In this document: piece after piece, positions 1 to 9,637 of the stretch | Layout: each line of letters begins with the position of its first letter | Numbering within the stretch: the first letter of the stretch is position 1 | DNA from: Pseudorhodoplanes sinuspersici | GTDB lineage: Bacteria > Pseudomonadota > Alphaproteobacteria > Rhizobiales > Xanthobacteraceae | Direction of reading: 5' to 3' | Length of the DNA: 60,033 nt | Assembly (NCBI GenBank): GCA_945878025.1 | Contig: CAMDXM010000003.1 | Coordinates: 1-60,033, forward strand | The notes under the pieces: generated by a model | Databases searched by the model: none | What the model saw: only the letters and a program-made list of their open reading frames with translations | Told to the model about the DNA's origin: nothing | Translations under genes and position numbers: made by a program

Positions 1-987
1 AGGCTGATGACGCGCACCGGCGGCTGGCCGCCGGTGGTCGTGGCGACGCAGGCTTTCGACGCCGAGGTCGCGCGCACCCTGATCCAGATGCGGGTATCGG
101 ATTTCCTGGTGAAGCCGATTTCGCCGGTCGAATTGGTGCGCACTTGCGCTCGCGTCGCCCATCCGACGACCACAGAAACGACCGAAGCCGAGATCTACAC
201 ATTCCTGCCAGCCGTGGGCGGCGCCGGCGTGACCACGCTTGCGATCCAGACCGCGTTGCTGCTGCTGTCGAGTGGGCCGCGCGGCCGCGCATCGGCCTGC
301 CTTGTCGATCTCAATTTTCAGCACGGCGCCTGCGCCGATTATCTCGATCTCGAGCCGCGGCTCGACCTCAACGAAATTGAGCCGCGTCCCGACCGTCTCG
401 ACAAACAGCTGCTCGACGTCATGATCTCGTATCACGCCTCCGGGCTTGCCGTGATCGCCGCGCCGAACCGTCCGGCCGAGATGCGCTCGTTCGACCCGGA
501 TGTCGTGACCAAGCTGCTCGATCTTGTGTCCACGCATTTCGATTATGTCGTCATCGACATGCCGCGCACCTGGTTTTCCTGGACCGACAGCGTGTTGTTC
601 GGCTCGAACCGGCTGTTCATCGTGAGCGAGATGACGGTGCCGGGTCTCAAGCATGCCCGCCAGCTTGTCGGCGCCATCCGCGAACGTCTGAGCGAGGGAC
701 CCTCGCCGCAGGTGATCGTCAACCGTTTCGAACAGCGTCTGTTCTCCGGCGGCCTGAAGAAGCGCGACATCGAACAGGCGCTCGGCAAGGACTTTGCCGC
801 CGTGATTCCGAATTTCTATCGCCTGGTGCGCGAAGCGATCGATCGCGGCGTGCCGCTTGAGGAAGTCAAGCGCGGCAACAAGATCACGCGCGAACTGAAA
901 AAGCTGATCTCGCCGCAACCGGCCAAGGACGCCGCGCGTAAAGCCCAACCCGAACAGAAGAAACTCAGCCTCTCGCTCGCGCGATGA
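1..987 (+). CDS. cpaE: CpaE/TadZ-like pilus assembly ATPase (5' truncated by the window edge)
   Basis: Reading frame is open to base 1. Receiver-like N-terminus (FLVKPISPVEL) followed by a MinD/ParA-like domain (FLPAVGGAGVTTLAIQTA), directly upstream of cpaF. Confidence 0.88.
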   Translation, partial: RLMTRTGGWPPVVVATQAFDAEVARTLIQMRVSDFLVKPISPVELVRTCARVAHPTTTETTEAEIYTFLPAVGGAGVTTLAIQTALLLLSSGPRGRASACLVDLNFQHGACADYLDLEPRLDLNEIEPRPDRLDKQLLDVMISYHASGLAVIAAPNRPAEMRSFDPDVVTKLLDLVSTHFDYVVIDMPRTWFSWTDSVLFGSNRLFIVSEMTVPGLKHARQLVGAIRERLSEGPSPQVIVNRFEQRLFSGGLKKRDIEQALGKDFAAVIPNFYRLVREAIDRGVPLEEVKRGNKITRELKKLISPQPAKDAARKAQPEQKKLSLSLAR

Positions 988-1012
988 GGCGGGCATTTGA
1001 GCGGACGCGATC

Positions 1013-2464
1013 ATGAACCGACCAGGCACAGCCGGACGTTTCAGCACCCGGCGCTTCGCGCCGGAGCCGCTTCCGTTGCCGGAAGAAGAGGCGCCGCAAA
1101 CGCTGGAAGGCATTTCCTGGACGGTGTTTCCGGAGGAGCCGGAGCGTCCAGCCGCGCCGCAGCCGCCCGCCGTCGCCGCGAGCGCGCTCAAATCCGACAA
1201 GATGCTCGACGCCAAGGTGCGCCTGCATCGCCGCCTGCTGGAAGAACTCAATCTCTCCGCGCTGGAAAAACTTCCCGAAGCGGAAATGCGCCAGCATGTC
1301 CAGCAGCTGGTCAGCCAGTATGTCGTCAACGAACGGCTTGCGCTCAATCAGCAGGAGTTGAACGACTTCGTCGCCGAAATCATCGACGAAATGACCGGCC
1401 TGGGGCCCCTCGAGCCGCTGCTCAAGGACGGTTCGATCAGCGATATCCTGATCAACGGACACGAATGCACTTACATCGAGCGTGGCGGCCTTCTTGAACC
1501 GGTCGCCTGCCGCTTCAAGGACGAAGCGCATCTTCTGCGCATCATCAATAAAATCGTGTCGGCGGTCGGCCGCCGCGTGGATGAATCGCATCCGCTTTGC
1601 GACGCGCGCCTGCTCGATGGCTCGCGTGTCAACGTCGCCGTGCGCCCGGTCGGCGTCGACGGCCCGCTGGTCTCGATCCGCAAATTCTCCAAGAAGCCTT
1701 TCCACATGAACAAGCTGGTGGAGATCGGTGCATTGCGCCCGCAGATGGCCGAATTGCTCGCCGCCGCCGTGAAGGCGCGCGTGACCACGATCATTTCCGG
1801 CGGCACCGGCTCCGGCAAGACCACGATGCTCAACGCCTTGTCGGCCTTCATTTCGGACAAGGAACGCCTGATCACGATCGAAGACGCGGCCGAACTGCAA
1901 TTGCAGCAGCCGCATGTCGCACGCATGGAGACGCGCCCGCCCAACATCGAAGGCAAGGGTGAAATCCGCCAGCGCGAACTGGTCAAGAATGCGCTGCGTA
2001 TGCGTCCCGAACGCATCATCCTCGGCGAGTGTCGCGGCGAGGAAGCCTTCGACATGCTGCAGGCGATGAATACCGGTCACGAAGGCTCGATGGCCACTAT
2101 CCACGCCAACAATCCGCGCGAGGCGATCTCGCGCCTCGAACAGCTGATCGGCATGGCCGGTCTGCCGATGACGGTCGGCTCGATCCGCGGGCAGATTTCC
2201 GCCGCCATCCGCATGATCGTGCAATTGCAGCGCATGTCCGACGGCAAGCGCCGCGTCACCTCCATCGCCGAAATCACCGGCATGGAAGGCGACATCGTCC
2301 AGATGCAGGAAATCTACAAATTCGTGCGCACCTCGACCGCCGAGGACGGCACCGTGGTCGGCCATTTCCAGGCCACCGGCGTGCGTCCGCGCTTTCTCTC
2401 CGACCTCATCGCCAAGGGGATCAAGATCCCCGGCAGCTATTTCGATCCGAGCCAGCCGTTATAG
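1013..2464 (+). CDS. cpaF: CpaF/TadA family type IV pilus/secretion ATPase
   Basis: Walker A [48 protein letters not shown]-type motifs (here [12 protein letters not shown]), in tad gene order. Confidence 0.96.
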   Translation: [483 protein letters not shown]

Positions 2465-2466
2465 AC

Positions 2467-3435
2467 ATGTCGTTCGATATCGATCCCGTTTATGTCTTTT
2501 ACGGCTTTGCCGCCGTCTCGGCGATCTTGTTCGTCGAGGGCTTCTATCTGCTGTTCTTCTCGGCCTCGTCCTATCGCAGCAACATCAACCGCCGTCTGGC
2601 GCTGATGTCGGATCGGCCCGATCGCGAAGGCATTCTGGTGCAACTGCGCCGCGAGCGCGGATTGACGAGCGGCGGCGATTATCGTCTTCCGCTCGTTGCG
2701 CTGAGCAAGCTCGTTCTGCAATCCGGATTGACGATCGGCTTCACCAAACTGATGATTTTCATCGCCATCGGCACCGTCGCGGCATTCGGCGGCGCTGCAT
2801 ATTTCCTCGGCGATCTGTTGTATGCGGCGGGCGCCGCCTTGTTCAGCGCGACTATCGCTCCCTATCTCTTTTTGCGCATCAAGCGCGGCCGCCGGCAAAA
2901 GGTCTTCGGCGCGCAATTCCCGGACGCCATCGACATCATCGTGCGCAGCTTGCGGGCCGGCCATCCGGTGCCGATCGCGATCTCGATGGTTGCGCGCGAA
3001 TTGCCGGATCCGATGGGTTCGGAATTCGGCATCGCTTCCGATGAGATCACCTATGGCGCCGATCTCGAAACCGCGATGCGCAATCTTTATTTCCGCGTCG
3101 GCCAGGACGATCTGCCGTTGTTCGTGACGGCGGTCGCCATCCAGGGCTCGACCGGCGGCAACTTGAGCGAAATCCTGGAAAATCTTTCCGCCGTCATCCG
3201 TCAGCGCTTCAAGATGCGCCGCAAGATCCGTGCGCTGGCCGCCGAGGGCCGCGCCTCCGCGCTCATCCTGTCGTCGCTGCCGATCGCCATGTTCGGCATC
3301 ATCCAGTTCGTCTCGCCGGAATTCTATTCCAGCGTATGGGGTGAGAGCATCACCAAGGTTGCGCTTGGCGGGGCGGCCTGCTGGATGGGTGTCGGCAATT
3401 TCATCATGTATCGCCTTGTGAATTTCAGGATCTGA
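2467..3435 (+). CDS. tadB: TadB-like type II secretion system F family protein
   Basis: ATG at 2467 in the 2029..3435 frame. MSFDIDPVYVFYGF... with multiple TM segments and 'DAIDIIVRSLRAGHPVPIAI...GNLSEILENLSAVIRQR', typical of T2SSF. Confidence 0.92.
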   Translation: MSFDIDPVYVFYGFAAVSAILFVEGFYLLFFSASSYRSNINRRLALMSDRPDREGILVQLRRERGLTSGGDYRLPLVALSKLVLQSGLTIGFTKLMIFIAIGTVAAFGGAAYFLGDLLYAAGAALFSATIAPYLFLRIKRGRRQKVFGAQFPDAIDIIVRSLRAGHPVPIAISMVARELPDPMGSEFGIASDEITYGADLETAMRNLYFRVGQDDLPLFVTAVAIQGSTGGNLSEILENLSAVIRQRFKMRRKIRALAAEGRASALILSSLPIAMFGIIQFVSPEFYSSVWGESITKVALGGAACWMGVGNFIMYRLVNFRI

Positions 3436-3437
3436 GC

Positions 3438-4385
3438 ATGGAACCGCTTTTCACCATGTTCGGCGACGACGCGTCCATCCTGGTGACGCTGCTCGTGTTT
3501 CTGGCGAGTGCGACCCTGGCATTCTCGATCATGGCGGTGCTGCGCGTGCGCGGATCGGTGCGCCGCCGGGCCGCCGGCATTTCGGCGATCGGCACGGACA
3601 CGGACGGTTCCGGTTCGCTGCGCGGATCGAGCAAGAAAGCGGCGCAACGGCTGGTCGATTACACGACGCGGCATTATTCCGCCGACGACAGCAAGGATAT
3701 GAAGATTCTGCGTCAGCGGCTGATCCGCGCCGGCATTTTCGATTCTTCGGGCGTTGCGTATTTCTTCATCGCGCGCACCGGTCTCGCGGTCGGCCTCGCA
3801 TTGGCGGCTTTTTTCTTCGCGCCGCTGGAGCAGGGTTCGTCCGTGTTCTGGATGGCGTTGGGCGTCGCGGGCATCGTCGGTTATGTCGCGCCGAGCGTCT
3901 ATCTCGACCGGCGCAACGCGGCGCGGCGCGCGGAGCCTAGCGCCGGCTTTGCCGATTTCATGGATCTGCTCGTGGTCTGCGCCGACGCCGGGCTCTCGAT
4001 GGAAGCCTCACTCGATCGCGTCGGGCGCGAGCTTGGCGACAGCTATCCGTCGCTCACGGCCAACATCCACATGGCCAATCTCGAAATCCGCGCTGGCCGC
4101 ACCCTGACGGAGGCGCTCGATCATCTTGGCGACCGGCTCGGGCTGGAGGAGGCGCGTTCGTTCGCGACGCTGATCCAGCAATCGGACGAACTCGGCTCCA
4201 GCATCACCGAGGCCTTGCGCGTCTATTCCGACGATATGCGCCACAAACGTCTCTCGCGCGCCGAGGAGAAGGCCTACAGCCTGCCGGCAAAATTGTCGGT
4301 GCCGATGATGGTCTGCATCTTCCCGGTGCTGTTCGTTGTGATTCTGCTGCCGGTTGCAGTGCGTTTGTACACTGGTAACTATTAA
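3438..4385 (+). CDS. tadC: TadC-like type II secretion system F family protein
   Basis: 'FADFMDLLVVCADAGLSMEASLDRVGREL...EARSFATLIQQSDELGSSITEALRVYSDDMR', immediately downstream of tadB. Confidence 0.92.
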   Translation: MEPLFTMFGDDASILVTLLVFLASATLAFSIMAVLRVRGSVRRRAAGISAIGTDTDGSGSLRGSSKKAAQRLVDYTTRHYSADDSKDMKILRQRLIRAGIFDSSGVAYFFIARTGLAVGLALAAFFFAPLEQGSSVFWMALGVAGIVGYVAPSVYLDRRNAARRAEPSAGFADFMDLLVVCADAGLSMEASLDRVGRELGDSYPSLTANIHMANLEIRAGRTLTEALDHLGDRLGLEEARSFATLIQQSDELGSSITEALRVYSDDMRHKRLSRAEEKAYSLPAKLSVPMMVCIFPVLFVVILLPVAVRLYTGNY

Positions 4386-4560
4386 GGCACGGCCCGGTAA
4401 CCGGCTCCGGCCTTCGTTGCGATGCCGCCTTTCCACAGACCCGCGTCGAGAAATCCTTAACTGTCCTCCCATAGCGTGAAATGGCCGGTTGCCCTGAACG
4501 GCCGGTCGTCGTGTGCCCGCGCCCAGTCGCGGCCGGGCACCTTCGCCGCCGGAGCGTGTG

Positions 4561-5121
4561 ATGCGTGAGAATGTGCTCAAGATTTTCGCGATCGCCGTAC
4601 TCGGCCTGTTCTGGCTTTCCGGCTGCCAGACCACGGACAACCAGACCGCCAGTGCCGACGGCCAGGAAACTACGGGCTCGATCGCGAGTCCGGTGACCGG
4701 CCCCGGTCCTGGACAAACGCCGTCATCGACCGGTCTGCAGGGCGAGGATCCGAAGGACGATCTCAGTCTTGGCAAAAAACATTATCGCGAAAACAGCTTC
4801 GGATTGGCGGAGCAGCATTTCCGCCGCGCGGTCGAAATGGGACCGAAAAGCATAGAAGCCTGGATCGGCCTCGCTGCGTCCTACGACAAGCTGAAACGCT
4901 TCGATCTCGCCGACCGCGCCTATCAGCAGGCGATCCGCCTTGCCGGACCGACGCCAGAAATCCTGAACAACCAGGGCTATTCCTACATGCTGCGCGGCGA
5001 TCGCCGCCGCGCGCGCGCCAAGCTGCTCGAAGCGCAGGCCAGGGATCCCGGAAATCCCTATATCCAGAACAATCTCGATCTGCTCGACGACAGCCTGCGG
5101 CAGGGCGCGGCGGTGAAGTAA
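4561..5121 (+). CDS. Tetratricopeptide repeat lipoprotein-like protein, TadD-like
   Basis: Lipoprotein-type N-terminus (LFWLSGCQT) plus TPR repeats. Position after tadC suggests TadD. Confidence 0.85.
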   Translation: MRENVLKIFAIAVLGLFWLSGCQTTDNQTASADGQETTGSIASPVTGPGPGQTPSSTGLQGEDPKDDLSLGKKHYRENSFGLAEQHFRRAVEMGPKSIEAWIGLAASYDKLKRFDLADRAYQQAIRLAGPTPEILNNQGYSYMLRGDRRRARAKLLEAQARDPGNPYIQNNLDLLDDSLRQGAAVK

Positions 5122-5221
5122 CCAATAAATTCACTCTGCGCGTCGCACCCGGCTCTCCCGTGCAATAGCCGCCGATCCTTCCTACATTGCAGACGATATC
5201 GCTTCGGGAGACCGGCCGCGC

Positions 5222-5680
5222 ATGCTCGACACCTTGAAAAACTTTCTGTCCGAATTCGGCGAAGGAACCAAAACCGCGCCGCTGTTCGAGTCCGGTGACT
5301 ACCGGCTCGCGGCCGCGGCCTTGCTCATTCATGTCCTGACCATCGACGGCCAGGAGCAGGAAGCCGAACACGAGCGGCTGCGGGCGATCCTGAAGAACCA
5401 GTTCGATCTCGACGACGAGCAAACCGACCGCCTGATCGAGGCCGCGACGGCGGCCGACCGCGAGGCGATCGATCTTTATCGGTTTACCAGTCTGCTCAAC
5501 CGTTCGCTCGATGAGGCCGGGCGGCTGCGCATCGTCGAGATGATGTGGGAAATCGTGTATGCCGACGGCAAGGTGAGCGAGTTTGAGGACAATGTCGTCT
5601 GGCGCGCGGCCGATCTGCTCGGCATCTCCTCGCGCGATCGCATCGAGATGCGCCGGCGGGTCTCCGGGAAAGATTCATGA
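5222..5680 (+). CDS. TerB family tellurite resistance-like protein
   Basis: 'LAAAALLIHVLTIDGQEQEAEHERLRAIL...LRIVEMMWEIVYADGKVSEFEDNVVWRAADLLGIS', typical TerB. Confidence 0.88.
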   Translation: MLDTLKNFLSEFGEGTKTAPLFESGDYRLAAAALLIHVLTIDGQEQEAEHERLRAILKNQFDLDDEQTDRLIEAATAADREAIDLYRFTSLLNRSLDEAGRLRIVEMMWEIVYADGKVSEFEDNVVWRAADLLGISSRDRIEMRRRVSGKDS

Positions 5681-6465
5681 GCGCGCCTGTTCCGGTCACC
5701 GTCATCACAGGCGCCTCCGCCGGCATCGGCTCCGAACTGGCGAAGGTTTTCGCGCGCAACGGTCATCGCCTCGTTCTGGTGGCCCGGCGCAAGGACAAGC
5801 TCGACGCGCTGGCCGACGAGATCGCGGCCGGCGGGCGGCCAAGGCCGGACGTCATCGCGCTCGATCTGTCGGTTGCGGGAGTGGCGGACGTTCTCGCACG
5901 CGAACTGGCATCGCGCAATCTGGATGCCGAAACGATCGTCAACAATGCCGGCTTCGGACTGACCGGGCGGGCCGCCGAACTCGATCGCGCCGAGCAGCTT
6001 GCGATGATCGATCTCAACGTGCGCACGCTCACCGATCTTTCGCTGGCCTTTGTCGATTCGCTCGCCCGCCACAAGGGCGGCATCCTCAACGTCGCCTCGC
6101 TCGCAAGCTTCCTGCCCGCGCCTGGCATGGCGGTCTATTACGCCACCAAGGCCTATGTGCTGTCCTTCAGCGAAGCGCTGCACCGGGAATTGCGAAAAAA
6201 AGGCGTGCGGGTGACGGCGCTTTGTCCGGGTCCGGTCCCGACCGAATTCCAGGCGCGCGCGGGCCTGACCGGCTCGCGGCGCGGCGGTCTGCTTGAATTG
6301 TCGGCATCCGAAGTCGCGGAAATAGGCTATCGCGGATTTGCGGCCGGCAAGCGGCTGGTCGTGCCGGGGCGATTGAACAAGCTCGTGCCATTGTTGCCGC
6401 GGATTTTTCCGCGCGCCCTCGTTCTGGCGATGTCGGATAGCCGCCAGAAGGGCCGCAAAACCTGA
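5677..6465 (+). CDS. SDR family NAD(P)-dependent oxidoreductase
   Basis: TGASAGIGSELAK, NNAG, YYATKAYV (YxxxK). Overlaps the stop of the terB-like gene. Confidence 0.95.
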   Translation: MSAPVPVTVITGASAGIGSELAKVFARNGHRLVLVARRKDKLDALADEIAAGGRPRPDVIALDLSVAGVADVLARELASRNLDAETIVNNAGFGLTGRAAELDRAEQLAMIDLNVRTLTDLSLAFVDSLARHKGGILNVASLASFLPAPGMAVYYATKAYVLSFSEALHRELRKKGVRVTALCPGPVPTEFQARAGLTGSRRGGLLELSASEVAEIGYRGFAAGKRLVVPGRLNKLVPLLPRIFPRALVLAMSDSRQKGRKT

Positions 6466-6589
6466 CCTTCTCCGAAGGCTGAAAGCTCTTCGCCGGGCTC
6501 ATGGCGGCTGCGCTTTCGCGCGGCTTGAAAACGCCCCGCAACGCGGTAGGAATGGGATCGATGATCCGTTTCACCGACCGTCCATTGAG

Positions 6590-7318
6590 ATGACCGCGCC
6601 TGTTCTGATCGTTCTGCATCAGGAACATTCGACGCCTGGCCGCGTCGGAAACATTCTCCGCAAGCGTGGCTTCAGCCTCGATATCCGCCGCCCGCGCTTC
6701 GGCGATCCATTGCCGGAGACCATGGCGGAGCACGCGGGCGCGGTGATTTTTGGCGGCCCGCAAAGCGCCAACGACAAGGACGATTTCGTCAAGCGCGAGA
6801 TCGACTGGGTTTCCGTTCCGCTGAAGGAAAACAAGCCGTTTCTCGGCATTTGTCTCGGCGCGCAGATGATGGCGCTCAATCTCGGCGGCAAGGTGGATTT
6901 CCACGCCGAAGGGCAGGTCGAAGTCGGCTATTACCCGATCCGCCCGACGGAGCAGGGCCGCGCCATCTGCGCGCTGTGGCCGGATCATGTCTATCAATGG
7001 CATCGCGAAGGCTTCGATCTGCCGCCCGGCTCCGCCTGTCTCGCCGAGGGCGACACGTTCCCATGCCAGGCGTTTCGGCATGGCGAGCATGCTTACGGCA
7101 TCCAGTTCCATCCGGAAGTCACGCACGCGATGATGTGCAAATGGACCATCCGCGGCGCGCATCGCATGGATCTGCCGGGCGCCAAGCAGCGCGTCGCGCA
7201 TTTCGAGGACCGCTGGGTCTACGATTACGGAATGCAGGCCTGGCTTTCGAACTTCCTCGATCACTGGCTGCGCGCGCCGGCCGCGCCCGCTCACAATCCG
7301 GCGACGCTCACGGCTTGA
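6590..7318 (+). CDS. Class I glutamine amidotransferase (GMP synthase-like)
   Basis: 'FLGICLGAQMMA' nucleophile elbow and 'GIQFHPEV' His/Glu. Confidence 0.92.
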   Translation: MTAPVLIVLHQEHSTPGRVGNILRKRGFSLDIRRPRFGDPLPETMAEHAGAVIFGGPQSANDKDDFVKREIDWVSVPLKENKPFLGICLGAQMMALNLGGKVDFHAEGQVEVGYYPIRPTEQGRAICALWPDHVYQWHREGFDLPPGSACLAEGDTFPCQAFRHGEHAYGIQFHPEVTHAMMCKWTIRGAHRMDLPGAKQRVAHFEDRWVYDYGMQAWLSNFLDHWLRAPAAPAHNPATLTA

Positions 7319-7336
7319 GATTTTTCTTTATTGGTC

Positions 7337-7380
7337 GCGCAATCTCACGGCGAACCGGCTTCCACTTCGCCGGATTGCGC
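7337..7380. terminator. Hairpin at a convergent gene junction, candidate bidirectional terminator
   Basis: GCGCAATC(tca)CGGCGAA - 11-nt loop - TTCGCCG.GATTGCGC: 15 bp with a 3-nt bulge between the convergent stops at 7318 and 7391. Confidence 0.6.
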
Positions 7381-7390
7381 TTCGCCTCCA

Positions 7391-8650
7391 TCATTGTTGC
7401 GTGGCGTCCAGCTTGTTGACGCGCAGCAGCGCCGGGAACAGCCGCATCCACAGAGCGACGATCAACAGCGTCCCGATTCCGCCGATGAGGACGGAGGCGA
7501 ACGCGCCGAACATCGCCGCCATCACGCCGGCGCGGAAATCCCCGAGCTGGTTCGACGTGCCGATGAAAAGCGAACCGACGGCGTTGACCCGGCCGCGCAT
7601 CTCGTCCGGCGTATTGAGCGGCACCAGCGTCTGGCGCACGACCACGCTTACCATGTCTGCTGCGCCAAGCACCGCGAGCGAGATCATCGCCAGCGGAAAC
7701 GATGTGGAGATCGCAAAAGCGATCGTCGCGACGCCATAGATTGCGACGCCGATGAACATCTTGACGCCTGCGGCCTTGCCGAGCGGCCAGCGCGCCAGAA
7801 CGAGCGCCATGCCGAGCGCGCCGACGGCCGGAGCGGCGCGCAGGAGACCGAGCCCCCACGGCCCGACATTGAAGACATCACGCGCAAAGATCGGCAGCAG
7901 GGCGGTCGCTCCGGCCAGCAGCACGGCGAACATGTCGAGCGAGATCGCGCCGAGAATGAGTGGATTGCGGCGGATGAAATTGATGCCCGCGAACAGGATC
8001 GAGAATGCCATCGGTTCATGCGCCGACTTCACCCGCTCGATGTGGATCAGGGAGATGAGCGTCGAGGCGGAGACCAGAAACGCGAATGCCGTCAGATAGG
8101 CCAGCGTCGGATTGATGGCGTAGAGCAAACCGCCGAGCGCGGGACCGGCAATCGTCGCCGTCTGGTTGGCGGATGCCGACGCTGCGACCGCGCGCGGCAG
8201 GAGCGAGGCGGGCACGAGGCCCGGCAGCAGCGCATGCAAGGTCGGCAATTCGAAAGCGCGCGCCGAGCCGAGAATGAAAATCAGCGCGAAGATGATCTCG
8301 CGCGTGAGCATTCCCCAAGCCGTGCCGATGGCAAGCGCGAAAGCCACGAGCGCCGCCACCGCCTGCGCGATGCGCACGATATGGCCGCGGTGATAGCGGT
8401 CGGCGACATGGCCTGCGACCAGCACGAACAGCACGGCTGGAATGAATTGCGCGAGGCCGACAAGGCCGAGATCGAGCGCGCTGTCGGTCAGTTCATAGAC
8501 CTGCCAGCCGACGCAGACGGCCAGCATCTGCAATGCGCTGGTTGCGAAAATGCGCGCGAACCAGAATTTCAGAAACGGCGCGTTCCGGGTGATTCGCTCG
8601 GCGGAGATGTCTGTTGCGTCCATCGGTCCCGGCGGCGGGCGGCCTGTCAT
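7391..8650 (-). CDS. MFS transporter
   Basis: 12-TM-like MFS sequence (GHVADRYHRGHIVRIAQAVAAL...). The ORF extends into the tRNA, so a start at 8650 or 8623 is preferred. Confidence 0.9.
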   Translation of the reverse strand: MTGRPPPGPMDATDISAERITRNAPFLKFWFARIFATSALQMLAVCVGWQVYELTDSALDLGLVGLAQFIPAVLFVLVAGHVADRYHRGHIVRIAQAVAALVAFALAIGTAWGMLTREIIFALIFILGSARAFELPTLHALLPGLVPASLLPRAVAASASANQTATIAGPALGGLLYAINPTLAYLTAFAFLVSASTLISLIHIERVKSAHEPMAFSILFAGINFIRRNPLILGAISLDMFAVLLAGATALLPIFARDVFNVGPWGLGLLRAAPAVGALGMALVLARWPLGKAAGVKMFIGVAIYGVATIAFAISTSFPLAMISLAVLGAADMVSVVVRQTLVPLNTPDEMRGRVNAVGSLFIGTSNQLGDFRAGVMAAMFGAFASVLIGGIGTLLIVALWMRLFPALLRVNKLDATQQ

Positions 8651-8683
8651 CTGTTCCGGGAGGTCTTCTTGATCCGGGAGGTC

Positions 8684-8759
8684 TGGTGGAGCCGAGGGGA
8701 TTTGAACCCCTGACCTCCTCATTGCGAACGAGGCGCTCTCCCAACTGAGCTACGGCCCC
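8684..8759 (-). tRNA. tRNA-Ala (anticodon CGC)
   Basis: Reverse complement ggggccgtagctcagttgggagagcgcctcgttcgcaatgaggaggtcaggggttcaaatcccctcggctccacca. Full cloverleaf, encoded CCA, anticodon loop TTCGCAA. Confidence 0.97.
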
Positions 8760-8937
8760 AGACTTTATGCCGCCCCGCCGCGGCAAAAGCCGCAACGGTA
8801 TTAAGCCTTTAGAACGCGGCCATTTAGGCCCCGCTCCGGAGAGTGTCAAGCAGATCGCTAATTGTCACGGCCCGACTATTGTCCCTTGTATCGTCCTTTG
8901 CCGATTCTGGGGATTGTATCGCATTGGAGGTTCTGAA

Positions 8938-8985
8938 ATGAGTTATCCTTCGATTCTCGGATTTTCCTGCGAGCGAGAGCCATGA
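8938..8985 (+). CDS. Candidate 15-aa leader ORF (MSYPSILGFSCEREP) overlapping the YggT start
   Basis: GGAGG at 8926-8930, ATG at 8938. Its TGA stop overlaps the downstream ATG (ATGA at 8982-8985). Confidence 0.45.
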   Translation: MSYPSILGFSCEREP

Positions 8986-9272
8986 TCGAGCTGTTGTCGT
9001 TCATTTCCTATCTGCTGACGCTTTACGTCTACATCCTGATCGCATCTGCGATCCTGTCCTGGCTGATCGCGTTCAATGTCGTGAACACCCAAAGTCCGGT
9101 GGTGGCGACCATCGCCGATTTCCTCTGGCGCATCACCGAACCGGTGCTGCGGCCGGTCCGCTCGATCCTGCCGAATCTCGGCGGCATCGACATTTCGCCG
9201 ATCATCGTCATTCTGATCATCATTTTCATCCAGAACGTGCTGATCGTGAATATCGCGAAGCTCTTCATCTAA
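8982..9272 (+). CDS. YggT family protein
   Basis: Two hydrophobic repeats with 'WRITEPVLRPVRSILPNLGGIDISPI'. Confidence 0.95.
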   Translation: MIELLSFISYLLTLYVYILIASAILSWLIAFNVVNTQSPVVATIADFLWRITEPVLRPVRSILPNLGGIDISPIIVILIIIFIQNVLIVNIAKLFI

Positions 9273-9280
9273 GCGTCGCG

Positions 9281-9601
9281 ATGGGCGCGCGCCCCTGGAC
9301 CGCGACCGCACGCGGGCTCGTGCTGGCGGTGCGCCTGACACCCAAGGGTGGACGCGATTCCATTGACGGCGTCGATTCCCTTTCGGACGGACGCTGCGTT
9401 CTGAAGGCGCGGGTGCGCGCCGTGCCGAGCGAGGGCGAGGCGAATGCGGCCCTCGTCAAAATGCTCGCCAAGGCGCTCGATATTCCGGCGCGGTCCGTTT
9501 CCGTCGCCGGCGGCGCCACCGCGCGGGTGAAGCGCATTGTCATCGAGGGCGACGCCACGGCGCTGATCGCGCGGCTGGAGAAATTGACGGCGGCACGCTA
9601 A
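9281..9601 (+). CDS. DUF167 (YggU-like) family protein
   Basis: 'VRLTPKGGRDSIDGV...LKARVRAVPSEGEANAALVKMLAKAL...VAGGATARVKRIVIEG'; adjacency to YggT is typical. Confidence 0.94.
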   Translation: MGARPWTATARGLVLAVRLTPKGGRDSIDGVDSLSDGRCVLKARVRAVPSEGEANAALVKMLAKALDIPARSVSVAGGATARVKRIVIEGDATALIARLEKLTAAR

Positions 9602-9637
9602 AGACGTTGCGTTTTATATCGCAACGAACGAGGTAAC

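Noticed and set aside
965-2365. 466-aa minus-strand ORF opposite cpaF
   Set aside because: Antisense mirror of a confidently identified gene; His/Asp/Arg/Gly-rich low-complexity translation typical of GC-rich shadow ORFs.
7331-8713. 460-aa plus-strand ORF opposite the MFS transporter
   Set aside because: Shadow ORF: overlaps a real MFS gene and a tRNA, with a composition (R/E/D/H/Q-rich) unlike a protein family.
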